A stretch of DNA of 32,016 nucleotides from Betaproteobacteria bacterium (GTDB taxonomy: Bacteria > Pseudomonadota > Gammaproteobacteria > Burkholderiales > SG8-41), in contig JACQGN010000237.1 of NCBI GenBank assembly GCA_016199545.1, positions 1 through 32,016 of the forward strand, given 5' to 3'. Below are positions 9,264 to 20,621 of the stretch, in pieces. The position numbers were made by a program, and so were the translations under genes. Under the pieces are notes generated by a model. That model made no database searches. It was not told the origin of the DNA and saw nothing but the letters and a program-made list of their open reading frames with translations. Within the stretch, counting starts at the first letter, position 1. Each line of letters begins with the position of its first letter.

Positions 9264-9473
9264 ATGCCGCTCATGGACTGGAAACAGGCAATCGAACGCT
9301 GGCGCAGCCTCCCGCCGGAGGAGCGGGCACGCATCCGCCGGCGCCGGATACCGCTGAACGTGGCCGAGAGCATGGCGTTCGAGGGAGAACCGGTGGACCT
9401 GGCAGCGATGGAGGCGGAACTCGTGCGCCTCGAGACGCCACCCGCTACGTCGAAACCCGCCTTGGCGTCCTGA
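9264..9473 (+). CDS. Hypothetical small basic protein (69 residues)
   Basis: The ATG at 9264 has an AAGGAGG ribosome site 7 bases upstream, which decides this start over the longer frame from 9237. The product begins MPLMDWKQAIERWRSLPPEE, has a highly basic centre (ARIRRRRIP) and continues VAESMAFEGEPVDLAAMEAE. It may be a small nucleic-acid-binding or antitoxin-like protein; I cannot name a family. It faces the convergent VapBC pair, whose toxin gene ends 113 bases downstream. Confidence 0.55.
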   Translation: MPLMDWKQAIERWRSLPPEERARIRRRRIPLNVAESMAFEGEPVDLAAMEAELVRLETPPATSKPALAS

Positions 9474-9586
9474 GCTACACCGAGCTTGCGCCGCACCTGG
9501 CACGGAACGTCCTTGCCTTGGAGCGGCGCATCGAGGACGGCGAATTCTTGCAAGCCGGTTTCTTCCGGGTGCCGGCGCTCAAAGCA

Positions 9587-10018
9587 CTACGCGTCGAGCA
9601 ACGGTATGCCGGCCCGCCTCGCCGCGTCGCTCAGTTGGTCGTCGAACACCGCGAAATGAAACGGCATCTCACCGCGGAACGCCTCGAACGCCGATTCGGC
9701 CGCGGCAAGATGGAGACTGTCGTAACCCCGCAGGCGGTAGCGCCCTGCGAGGTCGGCGGCGCGGCGGATCAGCGGCTCGGTCGCGTCCAGTATCTCCCAC
9801 GCCCTCCATTGGATATCGAGATTGCCGCGCAATGCGGAGAACAGCGCGTCGTCTCCGCGCGCATGGGCTGCTCGCGCGAATGTGGCGCAGGCCTCGACGT
9901 AGGCGATCGCATGCGTGACCGTCAGTTGCCCCGCGGAAACCGCCTGTCGGACCCGCGCCGAGTGCGCTTCCTCCGCGAACAGTTTTACCAAGGCCGAGGT
10001 ATCCAGGTAAAGGATCAT
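9587..10018 (-). CDS. vapC: VapC-type PIN-domain ribonuclease toxin
   Basis: A 143-residue PIN-domain protein with the expected acidic active site: Asp6 (YLDTSALVKLF), Glu42 (YVEACATF), Asp100 (RGYDSLHLAAA) and Asp126/Asp127 (FAVFDDQLSDAA). VapC toxins are magnesium-dependent endoribonucleases that cut tRNA or rRNA when freed from the antitoxin. Its start codon overlaps the stop of the antitoxin gene by four bases (ATGA), so translation is coupled. Length is normal for the family and all four acidic positions are intact, so the toxin is likely active. Confidence 0.9.
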   Translation of the reverse strand: MILYLDTSALVKLFAEEAHSARVRQAVSAGQLTVTHAIAYVEACATFARAAHARGDDALFSALRGNLDIQWRAWEILDATEPLIRRAADLAGRYRLRGYDSLHLAAAESAFEAFRGEMPFHFAVFDDQLSDAARRAGIPLLDA

Positions 10019-10305
10019 CCCCGCTGTTCGCCCACGATCTCCGCCAGCGTCTTTTCGCCTTTTCCGATCCGGATCAGCGGTTTCGGCAGCGCGGGTTTCT
10101 CGCCGCTTCCCGGGCGCACCCAGGGAAGGTCACGGAAGCGGGCGATCAGTTCGGCCTGGGTCGGGGCCGCGCGTCGGCGCGCACGAGGCGGAGACAATCG
10201 GGCCACCTCCTTGCCGTGCGACGTCACAACTACCTCCTCGCCGGCCGCGACCTTGCGCAGGTATTCGGACAGGCGGCTTTTAAGTTCGCGAACGGAGATC
10301 TCCAT
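10015..10305 (-). CDS. Phd/YefM-type antitoxin of the VapC toxin
   Basis: A 96-residue antitoxin. The N-terminus is a Phd/YefM DNA-binding fold (MEISVRELKSRLSEYLRKVA, then GEEVVVTSHGKEVARLSP). The C-terminal half (ARFRDLPWVRPGSGEKP to the end) is the toxin-binding tail. It comes first in the operon and overlaps vapC by four bases. A dyad at 10320-10345, just upstream, is the likely autoregulatory operator. The rmuC gene diverges from this promoter region. Confidence 0.88.
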   Translation of the reverse strand: MEISVRELKSRLSEYLRKVAAGEEVVVTSHGKEVARLSPPRARRRAAPTQAELIARFRDLPWVRPGSGEKPALPKPLIRIGKGEKTLAEIVGEQRG

Positions 10306-10319
10306 GGCGCTCTCTCGAT

Positions 10320-10345
10320 GTAACTACAATTTGCATTGTAGTCAC
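10320..10345. promoter_or_regulatory. Operator candidate of the Phd-VapC operon
   Basis: ACTACAAT (10323-10330), TTGC and ATTGTAGT (10335-10342) form a perfect 8-base inverted repeat, extended with one mismatch to GT...AC on each side. It ends 15 bases upstream of the antitoxin start on the minus strand. ATTGTAGT-type palindromes are typical operators for Phd/VapB antitoxins. Confidence 0.65.
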
Positions 10346-10434
10346 AAACGGCTGGCGCTGGCAAGGCACGGCAGACGCACGAACGTCACCGTCGGCGTAC
10401 ACGAACCACCGGATTTCTTCCAGCTCAAGGCCAC

Positions 10435-12860
<2,426 letters not shown>

Positions 12861-12894
12861 ACGGCACCGCTATCAAAATCAATAGGAGCATGCG

Positions 12895-14235
12895 ATGAGT
12901 CTTGATCTCAACAGTTTTCACACGATCGTTAATGAAGAAGCCGCACTACGTGGCCGCGCAACTTTGCAGCCGATTGGGGACGATGGCGACAAAGTGTTTC
13001 CGCCCTCACACTCCATTGGAGACGATCAAGCGGAAAGGAGGCTTCGTGCCGAGCGCAAATTCGGAGCGAAATACGCTTGGGAGTGGAGGCGTTTTGGCAA
13101 TACCGAAAAGGCATGCGTGTTGCTTGACTCAGTGCAATCTCAGGCCAACCGGATGGAGGAATCGCTTCAACGGCTGTGGCTTGCCAAAAAAATAGCGTTG
13201 CCGGTCGTCACAATTGACTTCGGAGACAAGCATCCCGACCTTAAGGCAATCACCTCGCTCACGGCACCTCACCGCATCTCCGATGCCCTGCTGCGAGACA
13301 GCCTGTTGGTTGGCACCCTGTTTCGCCACTCTGAGCTTGGAAAGTATTTCGCAAACGCCACCCTCGCGGACGCGTCCAGCGTGTTCAAGGTCTGTCCGAC
13401 GGCGCTTGTTTTCGGGCTGTGGGATTCGACGGGGCCACGCGGCGGGCTTGGATTCAAGATTGCACGTAATCTGACTTCCGAAATAGTTGGAATCGGTGCG
13501 GTGCCAGGACAGAAAACGGCCAGCCGAATCGATCCGACTGGAATCGTGAAATCACCGGGTGACTTAACGATCTGGAAGGCTGATTCGGAGAGAGCGCCTC
13601 AGGACCAGTGGGTACTGGACGAAGCCCTCGCGCTAAAGGACAAAGAAGGAAAGTCAGTCAAGTACGGCAAGAAAGACAAGGCTGGGAAAACAACTGGGAT
13701 TAACCATAGCAACATTCCGCCGACGCTTGATCTGCTGGCCGGCGGGGTCACGATGGAACATGCCGATCAAACCGTTGTGTTCTCGCTCTCAGGTCTGCGT
13801 CGGCTCGCGTTTGGAGGTAGCGACGAGGATGACCAAAAAGCCCGAACCGTTCTCGCTGCGCTCGGGCTGGTAGCAGTGCTCGCAGCCGTTGAGAATCCAG
13901 GTTATTTTCTCCGTTCTCGCTGCCACTTAAGTCCCAAGCCTAAAGGAGCCCTCGCATTCAAACGGATTGACCGGAAAGGCGCGGAAGAACCGCTGGAAAT
14001 CGATAAGGACATCGCAATAGACATCTACGACCAAGCGGTAAACGAGCTTCCAAAACACTTGGCTTGGTATCCGTGGAAGGTAAACGGATGGTCGGAGCAA
14101 AAGCTCAAAAAAGGAGAACCGATAGCGAAGCTCACTCCCGCTCCGAAGTTAATGGCCTTGATCGAAAAATCTCGCGAACTCGGTGCCGCGATGGAGGACG
14201 AGGAAGCCGCTCCAGATGCTGGCGCTGGCGCATAG
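12895..14235 (+). CDS. csb1: Csb1 (Cas7 backbone subunit, type I-G)
   Basis: A 446-residue protein of the Csb1/GSU0053 family, the Cas7-like RAMP that polymerises along the crRNA in type I-G Cascade. Family features include the N-terminal ALRGRATLQPIGDDGDKVFPP, the region RMEESLQRLW and the glycine-rich STGPRGGLGFKIARNLTSEIVGI. The segment around KYGKKDKAGKTTGINHSNIPP is Lys-rich and may be a flexible thumb. The ATG at 12895 has AGGAG 6 bases upstream. The gene is visibly less GC-rich (about 50% in a line counted by eye near 13081) than its neighbours (about 70-75%), a sign of transfer. csb2 follows after 15 bases, in one operon with cas3 and the Cas8-like gene. Confidence 0.9.
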   Translation: MSLDLNSFHTIVNEEAALRGRATLQPIGDDGDKVFPPSHSIGDDQAERRLRAERKFGAKYAWEWRRFGNTEKACVLLDSVQSQANRMEESLQRLWLAKKIALPVVTIDFGDKHPDLKAITSLTAPHRISDALLRDSLLVGTLFRHSELGKYFANATLADASSVFKVCPTALVFGLWDSTGPRGGLGFKIARNLTSEIVGIGAVPGQKTASRIDPTGIVKSPGDLTIWKADSERAPQDQWVLDEALALKDKEGKSVKYGKKDKAGKTTGINHSNIPPTLDLLAGGVTMEHADQTVVFSLSGLRRLAFGGSDEDDQKARTVLAALGLVAVLAAVENPGYFLRSRCHLSPKPKGALAFKRIDRKGAEEPLEIDKDIAIDIYDQAVNELPKHLAWYPWKVNGWSEQKLKKGEPIAKLTPAPKLMALIEKSRELGAAMEDEEAAPDAGAGA

Positions 14236-14250
14236 TTGGCACTAACAGTC

Positions 14251-15942
14251 ATGCTAGTCATAGAAGTGCAACTGCTGACGGGGCGCTACGTTGCCATCGC
14301 GGACAACCGCAAGGCTACCAGTGACGCCACCGCAGAATGGCCGCCACACCCGGCGCGTTTGTTTTCGGCTATGGTGGCCGCGTTGCATGATCGGCCCGCG
14401 CCGTGGATGGCCGACGCACGCACGATGCTGGAACTGCTACAGAGAGCGGACGCTCCGGAGATTGAAGCGAGTAATCTCGATAGCGACTCGGGGGTCGGTA
14501 GACGCAGCGTTTGCGAAGTGTTTGTACCGATCAACGACGTTGGTCTTTATGCGGAGCGCGATTTAGCAAGAATTCGCGAGACCTCCCTAGCCGTCGAGCG
14601 TGTGGTGGCAGAACTCGATCACTGCAATGAAGCGAAGCAAAGGCCAAAGTTAGAAAAGGCGATAGAAAAAGCACGAAAAACCTATCTTTCGGCGGTCAAC
14701 AAGGCAGTCTTGATGCCCGATAAGCCGTCGGCAAAGGACAAAAAAGCGGTCGCATTGCTGCTAGATCGACGACTCAATCCCAAGCCGCGCACATTCCCAT
14801 GCTTTTTCCCGGACCTAGACACTGTCCGCTTCCAATGGCCGAGACTTTCTCTTGAGCCACCCTTACTCCATGCGCTTGCTGCGCTGCTGGATCGCGTAAC
14901 CCGTCTGGGGCACTCGTCCACGCTGGTCCGCTGCGCGCTCGCAACAGCCGCGAAGCCAACACTTATCCCAGTAACGACTGGTGAAAATTCCGACCACATC
15001 CTGCGAGTGATGGGTCAGAACCAGTTGACGCTCTTGGAAGAGCAGTATCCGATTCATACAGCGACCCGACAGCGGGTTTTGCCGTCACGGCCCCAACACT
15101 ATCGTGTTGCTTCGGAGCCAGGGGCGACGAATCCGCCGAAATATCCACAGGGACATTTCGATCACCGGAACTGGATTGTGCTCGCAGCGGAGCAGGGATC
15201 AGGTTTGAATCTGACTCGGTGCGTGGATGCCGCCAAGGCGCTGCATAGAACGCTCGTTTCCCGTGAGCCAAATGTTGAATTTATTTCAGGGAAAGCCGCA
15301 GACCGTCAAGCAACGGCTCGGTCCCATCTCGCAATAATGCCGCTACCTGACGTGGGGCACGACTTCGCGGATGGGCACTTGCTCGGCATCGCGTTGGTTG
15401 CGCCGCTCGATGCGGCCCTGGCTGATCGTCAAACAGTTCGTGAACTGTTGGCGCGCTGGGAGATGGAAGTCGATGCGCAATCGCCGAACCCGCGCTTGCG
15501 GCTGCTGCTCGCCGGTGGTCTGGAATGGTGGACATACCGAGAGGAGGCACCTACGCGAGAGGGACTGAAAGCGAACACCTGGTGTGCGCCCGCGCGCCGG
15601 TGGATGTCCGCTACGCCGGTTGCTTTAGATCGCAACCCCGGTAACCTGCGCTCCCGCGATCGCCATACCAGCGTTGCCGCTGTTGAGGAGGCCCGCCGAA
15701 TTATCTCGGCGGCCTGCGAAAGACAAGGGCTTCCGGGCGTTCGCGTTGAAATTTCGTTCGCGCCGCTGCTCCCCGGTTCCGCGCCGGTAACCGCCTTCGA
15801 CCCGTTCCCGCGCGAGGAAAATCGCATCAAGCGCGTGCGCGTGCATGCTGAATTGCTATTCGATGAACCGGTGCGTGGCCCGATTCTTCTCGGCGCGGGA
15901 CGTTTCTTCGGCCTGGGCTTGTTTCGCCCGGTGGAGAAGTAA
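14251..15942 (+). CDS. csb2: Csb2 (fused Cas5-Cas6 subunit, type I-G)
   Basis: A 563-residue Csb2/GSU0054-family protein. In the type I-G complex this protein joins Cas5 and Cas6 roles: it processes pre-crRNA and stays on the crRNA. The N-terminus MLVIEVQLLTGRYVA and WPPHPARLFSAMVAAL is the family signature; PRTFPCFFPDLDTVRFQWP and RLGHSSTLVRCAL match the central part; the C-terminus has the glycine-rich loop GAGRFFGLGLFRPV typical of Cas6-like RAMP domains. I chose ATG 14251 because the family starts there; an in-frame TTG at 14236 would add five residues. The cas3 ATG lies two bases after its stop. A charged insert (about 108-160, KRPKLEKAIEKARKTY) is notable. A second, broken csb2 of another subfamily lies at 19872. 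Confidence 0.88.
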   Translation: MLVIEVQLLTGRYVAIADNRKATSDATAEWPPHPARLFSAMVAALHDRPAPWMADARTMLELLQRADAPEIEASNLDSDSGVGRRSVCEVFVPINDVGLYAERDLARIRETSLAVERVVAELDHCNEAKQRPKLEKAIEKARKTYLSAVNKAVLMPDKPSAKDKKAVALLLDRRLNPKPRTFPCFFPDLDTVRFQWPRLSLEPPLLHALAALLDRVTRLGHSSTLVRCALATAAKPTLIPVTTGENSDHILRVMGQNQLTLLEEQYPIHTATRQRVLPSRPQHYRVASEPGATNPPKYPQGHFDHRNWIVLAAEQGSGLNLTRCVDAAKALHRTLVSREPNVEFISGKAADRQATARSHLAIMPLPDVGHDFADGHLLGIALVAPLDAALADRQTVRELLARWEMEVDAQSPNPRLRLLLAGGLEWWTYREEAPTREGLKANTWCAPARRWMSATPVALDRNPGNLRSRDRHTSVAAVEEARRIISAACERQGLPGVRVEISFAPLLPGSAPVTAFDPFPREENRIKRVRVHAELLFDEPVRGPILLGAGRFFGLGLFRPVEK

Positions 15943-15944
15943 GG

Positions 15945-18869
15945 ATGCAGAATTTAAGTCTGGATGCGTTCCCCCGCTTCTACACCGAAGTGCATGGTGA
16001 GGATAAGATTCCTTTCGCGTGGCAGATTGAGTTGCTGGCGAAGATCGTCAAGGACAGGCGCTGGCCATCGGTAATTGACCTGCCAACTGGATCGGGAAAA
16101 ACCTCTTGCATTGACATCGCGCTTTTCGCGCTGGCTCTGGGCACGAAAGACGAGCAGCCGTGGTGTCCGCGTCGCATCGCGATGGTAGTAGATCGCCGCG
16201 TGGTTGTGGATCAGGCAGCGCGGCGTGGGCAAAAGATTGCGCATACCTTGCGTCACGCTCCGCCCGGTTCGGTGTGTGCTGCGGTTGCGGAAAGACTGGC
16301 CGGACTATCCACTGAAGGCGTGCCGTTGCGCGTGGCTGTCCTACGTGGCGGTATTCCGCGCGATGCCGGATGGGCGCGCACGCCCGATCAACCCTTGGTG
16401 ATCGCGTCCACTGTAGATCAACTGGGATCACGTTTGCTATTTCGCGGTTACGGTGTCTCGTGGTCCATGCGACCCGTTCACGCTGGCTTGATCGGCAACG
16501 ACACGCTGATCTTGCTGGACGAAGTGCACCTGTCCCGCCCGTTTGCGCAGACACTTCAGGCTATCACCACGTTACGCAGCCACGGTCATACCGCCAGCGG
16601 GCTGTATGTCGTCGCGCTTTCAGCAACGCCAGGTTCGACAAAGGAGGAGCCATTCCGCCTCCCGGGCGTAGACCGGAAAAAGGGGGCTATCGCCAGGCGG
16701 ATTCAGGTCAAGAAGCCAGCGCGACTGGTCGAATGCGATGGCCGCGATGCACTGGTGCAGTTAGCAGCAAAGGAGGCTGCCTCTTTGCTGAAGAAACCTG
16801 AAGGCGAACCGCATCGTACGGTCGCCGTCGTGGTCAATCGCGTGGACAGCGCGCATCGGATTGCAAGAGAGCTGCGGCTTAATATCGATCTGGCCAAATC
16901 GGCCGACGTCGTATTGCTCACCGGACGGATGCGTCCGCTGGATCGTGATGACCGCGTGCGTGAACTTGAGCTTCGCGTCGCGGCTGACATCGGACGTAGA
17001 GCGAAGGACACGGTCTCAAGGCCGGTTATCGTTGTGGCGACTCAGTGCATAGAAGCGGGCGCGGACTTTGATTTCGATGCATTGGTGACCGAGCACGCAA
17101 GTCTCGACGCCTTGCGTCAACGTTTCGGGCGCGTGGATCGGCTCGGAGAATATGAGCATGCAGAGGCACTGGTGATCGCCGTCCGGGAACCGAATGACAC
17201 AGGGATAATGGAGGTTCCGAAGAACGATCCGATTTACGGCGAAAGTCTGGCTACATGCTGGAAGGCACTTTTAAAGTGGCGCGGCAAGAAAGAAACGTTG
17301 GGCTTCGGCATAGTTGAGATTGAAGCAAAGCTCAAGGGCCAGAACGCCGAACCGCTTCTGGCTCCCAAGTCTCGCGCGCCGGCATTGTTCCCGGACTATC
17401 TCAAGCTCTGGGCGCAAACCGCGCCACCGCCCTACGTGGAACCCGACGTGCCATTGTTCCTGCATGGTCCGCAGGCTGGCCCTGCGGATGTGCAAGTGGT
17501 TTGGCGACAAGATCTGGATGATGAGGAGGTATGGAAGAAAGAAGAGGGCGAGGATGATGAAGTCGCACTCGCAAGAGTCGCCGCGCTTCCGCCATCGAGT
17601 CTCGAAGCCGTGTCTGTTCCTTTTTTTGCCGCGCGGCGTTGGCTGTGTGGGGAGAAGCCAAGAGACGCCATCGTTGATCTTGATCGCGGAGCCGTGAAAC
17701 AGGGGGAAAAAGAAGAACCATTCAAATCATCCGCTTTGTTTTTGGGTAACGCCGTTGTATGGCGCGGGGAAGAAAGCTTTGTTCTCTCTCCTGAATTGAT
17801 TGAGGAGCTGCGTTCGGGAGACACGGTGGTGCTGCCGGTCAGTCGCGGCGGACTATACGATGGCAGTTTCGATCCAACCTCCGCTACTGCTGTATCCGAT
17901 CTTGCGGAACGCGCGAGCCTATTCGGGCGCGGCTTGGCTGTCCTTCGATGTCATGATCCGATCCTTAAGTCGCTAGGAGTGGCGCTCATAGAGGATCGGC
18001 CTCTCGCGCAGGAAGGCGCTCAACCGTGGGTTGCTGCCCTGCTCGATGCGCTCGCAAATCCGACACGCATCGAGGTGGATGAGGGATTGGTGCTGCTCAA
18101 GGCAGGGCGACGAATACCTGCATCCGCGTTGGCAGCGATCCTCGCGGAAGGCGAAGAAGAGGAAATTACGCAAGCCGAAACCTCTTCCTTTACGGGACGT
18201 GCGATCAAGCTATCGGCTCACAGTCGACACGTCGAAACCTGGGCACGAGACTTTGCAAACAAACTATTAGGAATTGCGCCAGACCTAATTGAGACCCTGG
18301 CCTTCGCGGGTTGGTTGCATGATGTGGGCAAGGCCGATGCCCGATTTCAGCAGCTCTTACGCGGCGGCAGTGACATCGAGCTATTTAAGGACAGGCTTAA
18401 TACGCCGAATGACTGGCTGCTTGCCAAGTCTGGCATGAGTGCGCGTGAGCGCCGCCGTACCCGTCTTGCGGCGCGCCGCAGCGGTTATCCACCTGGAACC
18501 CGTCACGAGGTTCTCTCGCTGGCGATGATTCAGAACAATGCTGCAATCAGCGCGGAAGCCAAGCGCCGGGGCGTGAAAGACATGGATCTTCTTTTTCATC
18601 TGGTGGGCAGCCACCACGGATGGTGTCGCCCCTTCGCACCGGCAGTGGCGGAGCCAAACCCTGATCTGACCGTAGAAGTTCGACATGGCGATATCACTCT
18701 TTCGTCACCCGCAAATCACGACCTCGAACGCCTAGACAGCCCGCTGGCAGATCGCTTTGCTCTTCTTGGGCAGAAGTATGGCTGGCTGCAACTCGCCTGG
18801 CTCGAAGCCATTCTGCGCCTTGCCGATCATCGCGCCAGCGAACAGGAGACCCTCTATGGCGACGCTTGA
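15945..18869 (+). CDS. cas3: Cas3 helicase-nuclease (type I-G, C-terminal HD)
   Basis: A 974-residue Cas3 with helicase first and HD nuclease last, the order seen in type I-G. Helicase motifs: Walker A DLPTGSGKTS (near residue 45), DEVH box at 192-195, VALSATPG, and motif VI QRFGRVDRLG (near 395). The HD domain follows at about 760-960: HSRHVETWARDF, WLHDVGKADARF with His792-Asp793, RHEVLSLAM and SHHGW supply the metal ligands. The enzyme is recruited by the surveillance complex to degrade target DNA. The ATG at 15945 is two bases after the csb2 stop; the last 14 bases overlap the next gene. Base composition matches csb1/csb2 (about 52% GC in lines counted) and not the remnant at 11934. Confidence 0.93.
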   Translation: MQNLSLDAFPRFYTEVHGEDKIPFAWQIELLAKIVKDRRWPSVIDLPTGSGKTSCIDIALFALALGTKDEQPWCPRRIAMVVDRRVVVDQAARRGQKIAHTLRHAPPGSVCAAVAERLAGLSTEGVPLRVAVLRGGIPRDAGWARTPDQPLVIASTVDQLGSRLLFRGYGVSWSMRPVHAGLIGNDTLILLDEVHLSRPFAQTLQAITTLRSHGHTASGLYVVALSATPGSTKEEPFRLPGVDRKKGAIARRIQVKKPARLVECDGRDALVQLAAKEAASLLKKPEGEPHRTVAVVVNRVDSAHRIARELRLNIDLAKSADVVLLTGRMRPLDRDDRVRELELRVAADIGRRAKDTVSRPVIVVATQCIEAGADFDFDALVTEHASLDALRQRFGRVDRLGEYEHAEALVIAVREPNDTGIMEVPKNDPIYGESLATCWKALLKWRGKKETLGFGIVEIEAKLKGQNAEPLLAPKSRAPALFPDYLKLWAQTAPPPYVEPDVPLFLHGPQAGPADVQVVWRQDLDDEEVWKKEEGEDDEVALARVAALPPSSLEAVSVPFFAARRWLCGEKPRDAIVDLDRGAVKQGEKEEPFKSSALFLGNAVVWRGEESFVLSPELIEELRSGDTVVLPVSRGGLYDGSFDPTSATAVSDLAERASLFGRGLAVLRCHDPILKSLGVALIEDRPLAQEGAQPWVAALLDALANPTRIEVDEGLVLLKAGRRIPASALAAILAEGEEEEITQAETSSFTGRAIKLSAHSRHVETWARDFANKLLGIAPDLIETLAFAGWLHDVGKADARFQQLLRGGSDIELFKDRLNTPNDWLLAKSGMSARERRRTRLAARRSGYPPGTRHEVLSLAMIQNNAAISAEAKRRGVKDMDLLFHLVGSHHGWCRPFAPAVAEPNPDLTVEVRHGDITLSSPANHDLERLDSPLADRFALLGQKYGWLQLAWLEAILRLADHRASEQETLYGDA

Positions 18870-19875
18870 GGCTGACGGCATCAACGGTACAACGCTGCTC
18901 GGATTCCTAGCGGCAGTGGGGAGCTTACGATTGCTGGCCGAAAAAAAGTCATCAGCACGGTTATGGTTTGATCGGAACAGCGATCAGGCAAGACTGCAAG
19001 TGGACGAGCTTGAAACCGAAGAGGCGATCGTCTCGCTCATCATCGAGCGGTATTTTTCCGAAGACCGAGTTAAGGAACTCGCCCTACTGGGCTTAGCTGA
19101 CATGCCAAAAGCCGTTAAAAACGATGATGCCGAAGGACACATCCCGAGTGTTCTGCAGCTGGCAGATCAGGCGATTACAAAGCCAAATTCGAACCGCTGG
19201 TCTTTCATATCCGGGGTGCTATGCGATGGGCTGACGAAGAGGAACGCCAATGATTTGGCTGCTGAGACTACGTTGTGTGCAGCCAACGGCGGTAGCCATA
19301 AAAGGATGTTCCAGACCCTTCGCGACCTTCGCAATGTGGCAATAAAATCCGATGGAATGCGGGAAAGAAAACCTGCGTTAGTAACGCCGGAACATTTGGA
19401 ATCGGTAATGACCAGCTTATGGCGCTTCGCGGATGCCGTGCCTTTAGACCTTCTCGGGAAAGAAGGCGGAATGGGCGATCGCAAGCCGACCATGTATTGG
19501 GACGAGCATGCGGAGCGTCTGCATGCGCTTCGTTTACGCGATCCCACCAATAAAGCCGAAACCTTTACCACTCAGCTTGGCGCACAAGCGGTAGCCGCCC
19601 AGGCGTTGTCCTGCTTTCCTTGCTTTCCTGTCAGAAGGGGTGGGGTAACAGCATTCACCCGCCGTAGCCGCGATGCCGGGGAATCGATTTTCTACTGGCC
19701 GCTCTGGGATGTCCCCATATCGCTCGCGACATTTCTGGCAAGTCACGCCAGCGGCGAGGCTCTTCGAAAATCTTCAGACGCACGACTACGCGGAGTTTAT
19801 CGGCTCATGAGCGTACGCCGAATGACACAGGACCAGGGCAAGCTGACTTTCCAAAGCCCGGAAGCGGTTTGGTGA
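18856..19875 (+). CDS. Cas8-like or Cas3-extension protein of the I-G module
   Basis: A 339-residue protein starting at ATG 18856, inside the last codons of cas3, with CAGGAGA upstream; a longer frame from 18757 lies within the Cas3 sequence and is not used. The N-terminus (LEADGINGTTLLGFLAAVGSLRLLAEKK) resembles the start of I-G large-subunit proteins (Csx17/Cas8g) and of short proteins annotated in some I-G loci as a Cas3-extension family. It is about half the length of a usual Csx17. By position and coupling it is the best candidate for the subunit that links the surveillance complex to Cas3. It ends cleanly (SPEAVW). The csb2 remnant begins immediately after, in another frame. The exact family is uncertain. 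Confidence 0.65.
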   Translation: MATLEADGINGTTLLGFLAAVGSLRLLAEKKSSARLWFDRNSDQARLQVDELETEEAIVSLIIERYFSEDRVKELALLGLADMPKAVKNDDAEGHIPSVLQLADQAITKPNSNRWSFISGVLCDGLTKRNANDLAAETTLCAANGGSHKRMFQTLRDLRNVAIKSDGMRERKPALVTPEHLESVMTSLWRFADAVPLDLLGKEGGMGDRKPTMYWDEHAERLHALRLRDPTNKAETFTTQLGAQAVAAQALSCFPCFPVRRGGVTAFTRRSRDAGESIFYWPLWDVPISLATFLASHASGEALRKSSDARLRGVYRLMSVRRMTQDQGKLTFQSPEAVW

Positions 19876-20543
19876 ATCTGCATCACTGCCCAGTGCCCGA
19901 GTCTGCGATTCACGCCCACTCGCGGCACTATATGCCCGGCAAGGGCGACAAACGCACGCTGGTGTTCGATGCTTTCGCCCGGGTCGCGGATGACGATCCT
20001 GTTGCCATTGTCTGGCCAGGGCTTGCCCTGGATGCACCGCAAACGGAAGTGCTCGATGCCCTGCTTGAGAATTTGGGCTTCCTGGGCCGTGCCGAGTCCT
20101 GGGTGGAAGCTCACCGCGCGCCGGCGCCGGTGGACTTCAACTGCGTGCCCGCTGGCGAATCCGTGGACCCTGGAACAGGAGAGGTCACGGGCAAGATCGT
20201 GCGCCTGATGGCGCCGAGCACGCCGGAGATTTATCGCGCATTCCGTTCAGGAAAGCTTGAAGCCGCCGGAATCGAGCTCGACCCCGCGGGGCGCCCGCCC
20301 AAACTCAAGCCGGACCAGAAAAAGCTGCTGACAACCCTTCCCGACGACTGGCTGAACGCAATTGGTGTGGAAACCGGCGAGCTCCAGGCCGCCGGCTGGA
20401 GCGCGCCGCCCTGTGCACGGACCATAAGTTACCGCCGACCACTGCACGCGCTCAGGACCACCACGCCGAAGGTGGTCCGTAAACCCGCGATCATCAGGCC
20501 GAATACGAGCATCACCACTGCACGCTTCGTGCTCTACGGCAAA
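19872..20543 (+). pseudogene. csb2: csb2 remnant of a second type I-G subfamily
   Basis: About 224 codons of a Csb2-family protein without its start or end. Family features are clear: HSRHYMPGKGDKRTLVFDAF, VAIVWPGLAL, LGFLGRAESWVEAHR, DDWLNAIGVETGELQAAGWS, and TTARFVLYGKP. These correspond to the middle of a GSU0054-type protein and differ strongly from the complete csb2 at 14251 (LGFLGRAESWVEAH here against LGHSSTLVRC there), so it is not a duplicate. It is GC-rich (about 72% in a line counted near 20101). The 5' part is missing where it abuts the Cas8-like gene; the 3' part stops at the 48-bp direct repeat at 20544. The frame stays open to 22001, but only because it reads antisense through the ATPase gene. 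Confidence 0.82.
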
Positions 20544-20591
20544 CCTCTCCTCCGCAGCCTGACGCTTACCAACGCGACCGACGAGCCGCTC
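20544..20591 (+). repeat. 48-bp direct repeat, left copy
   Basis: Bases 20544-20591 are identical to 22102-22149. The right copy is native: it encodes PLLRSLTLTNATDEPL in the conserved N-terminal domain of the DUF4011 protein. The left copy is fused directly to the csb2 remnant and is followed by unrelated sequence, so it is a scar of a recombination or duplication event. Identity stops abruptly on both sides. Confidence 0.95.
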
Positions 20592-20621
20592 GACGCCACT
20601 GAAACCCGCTCGCCCGACCAG

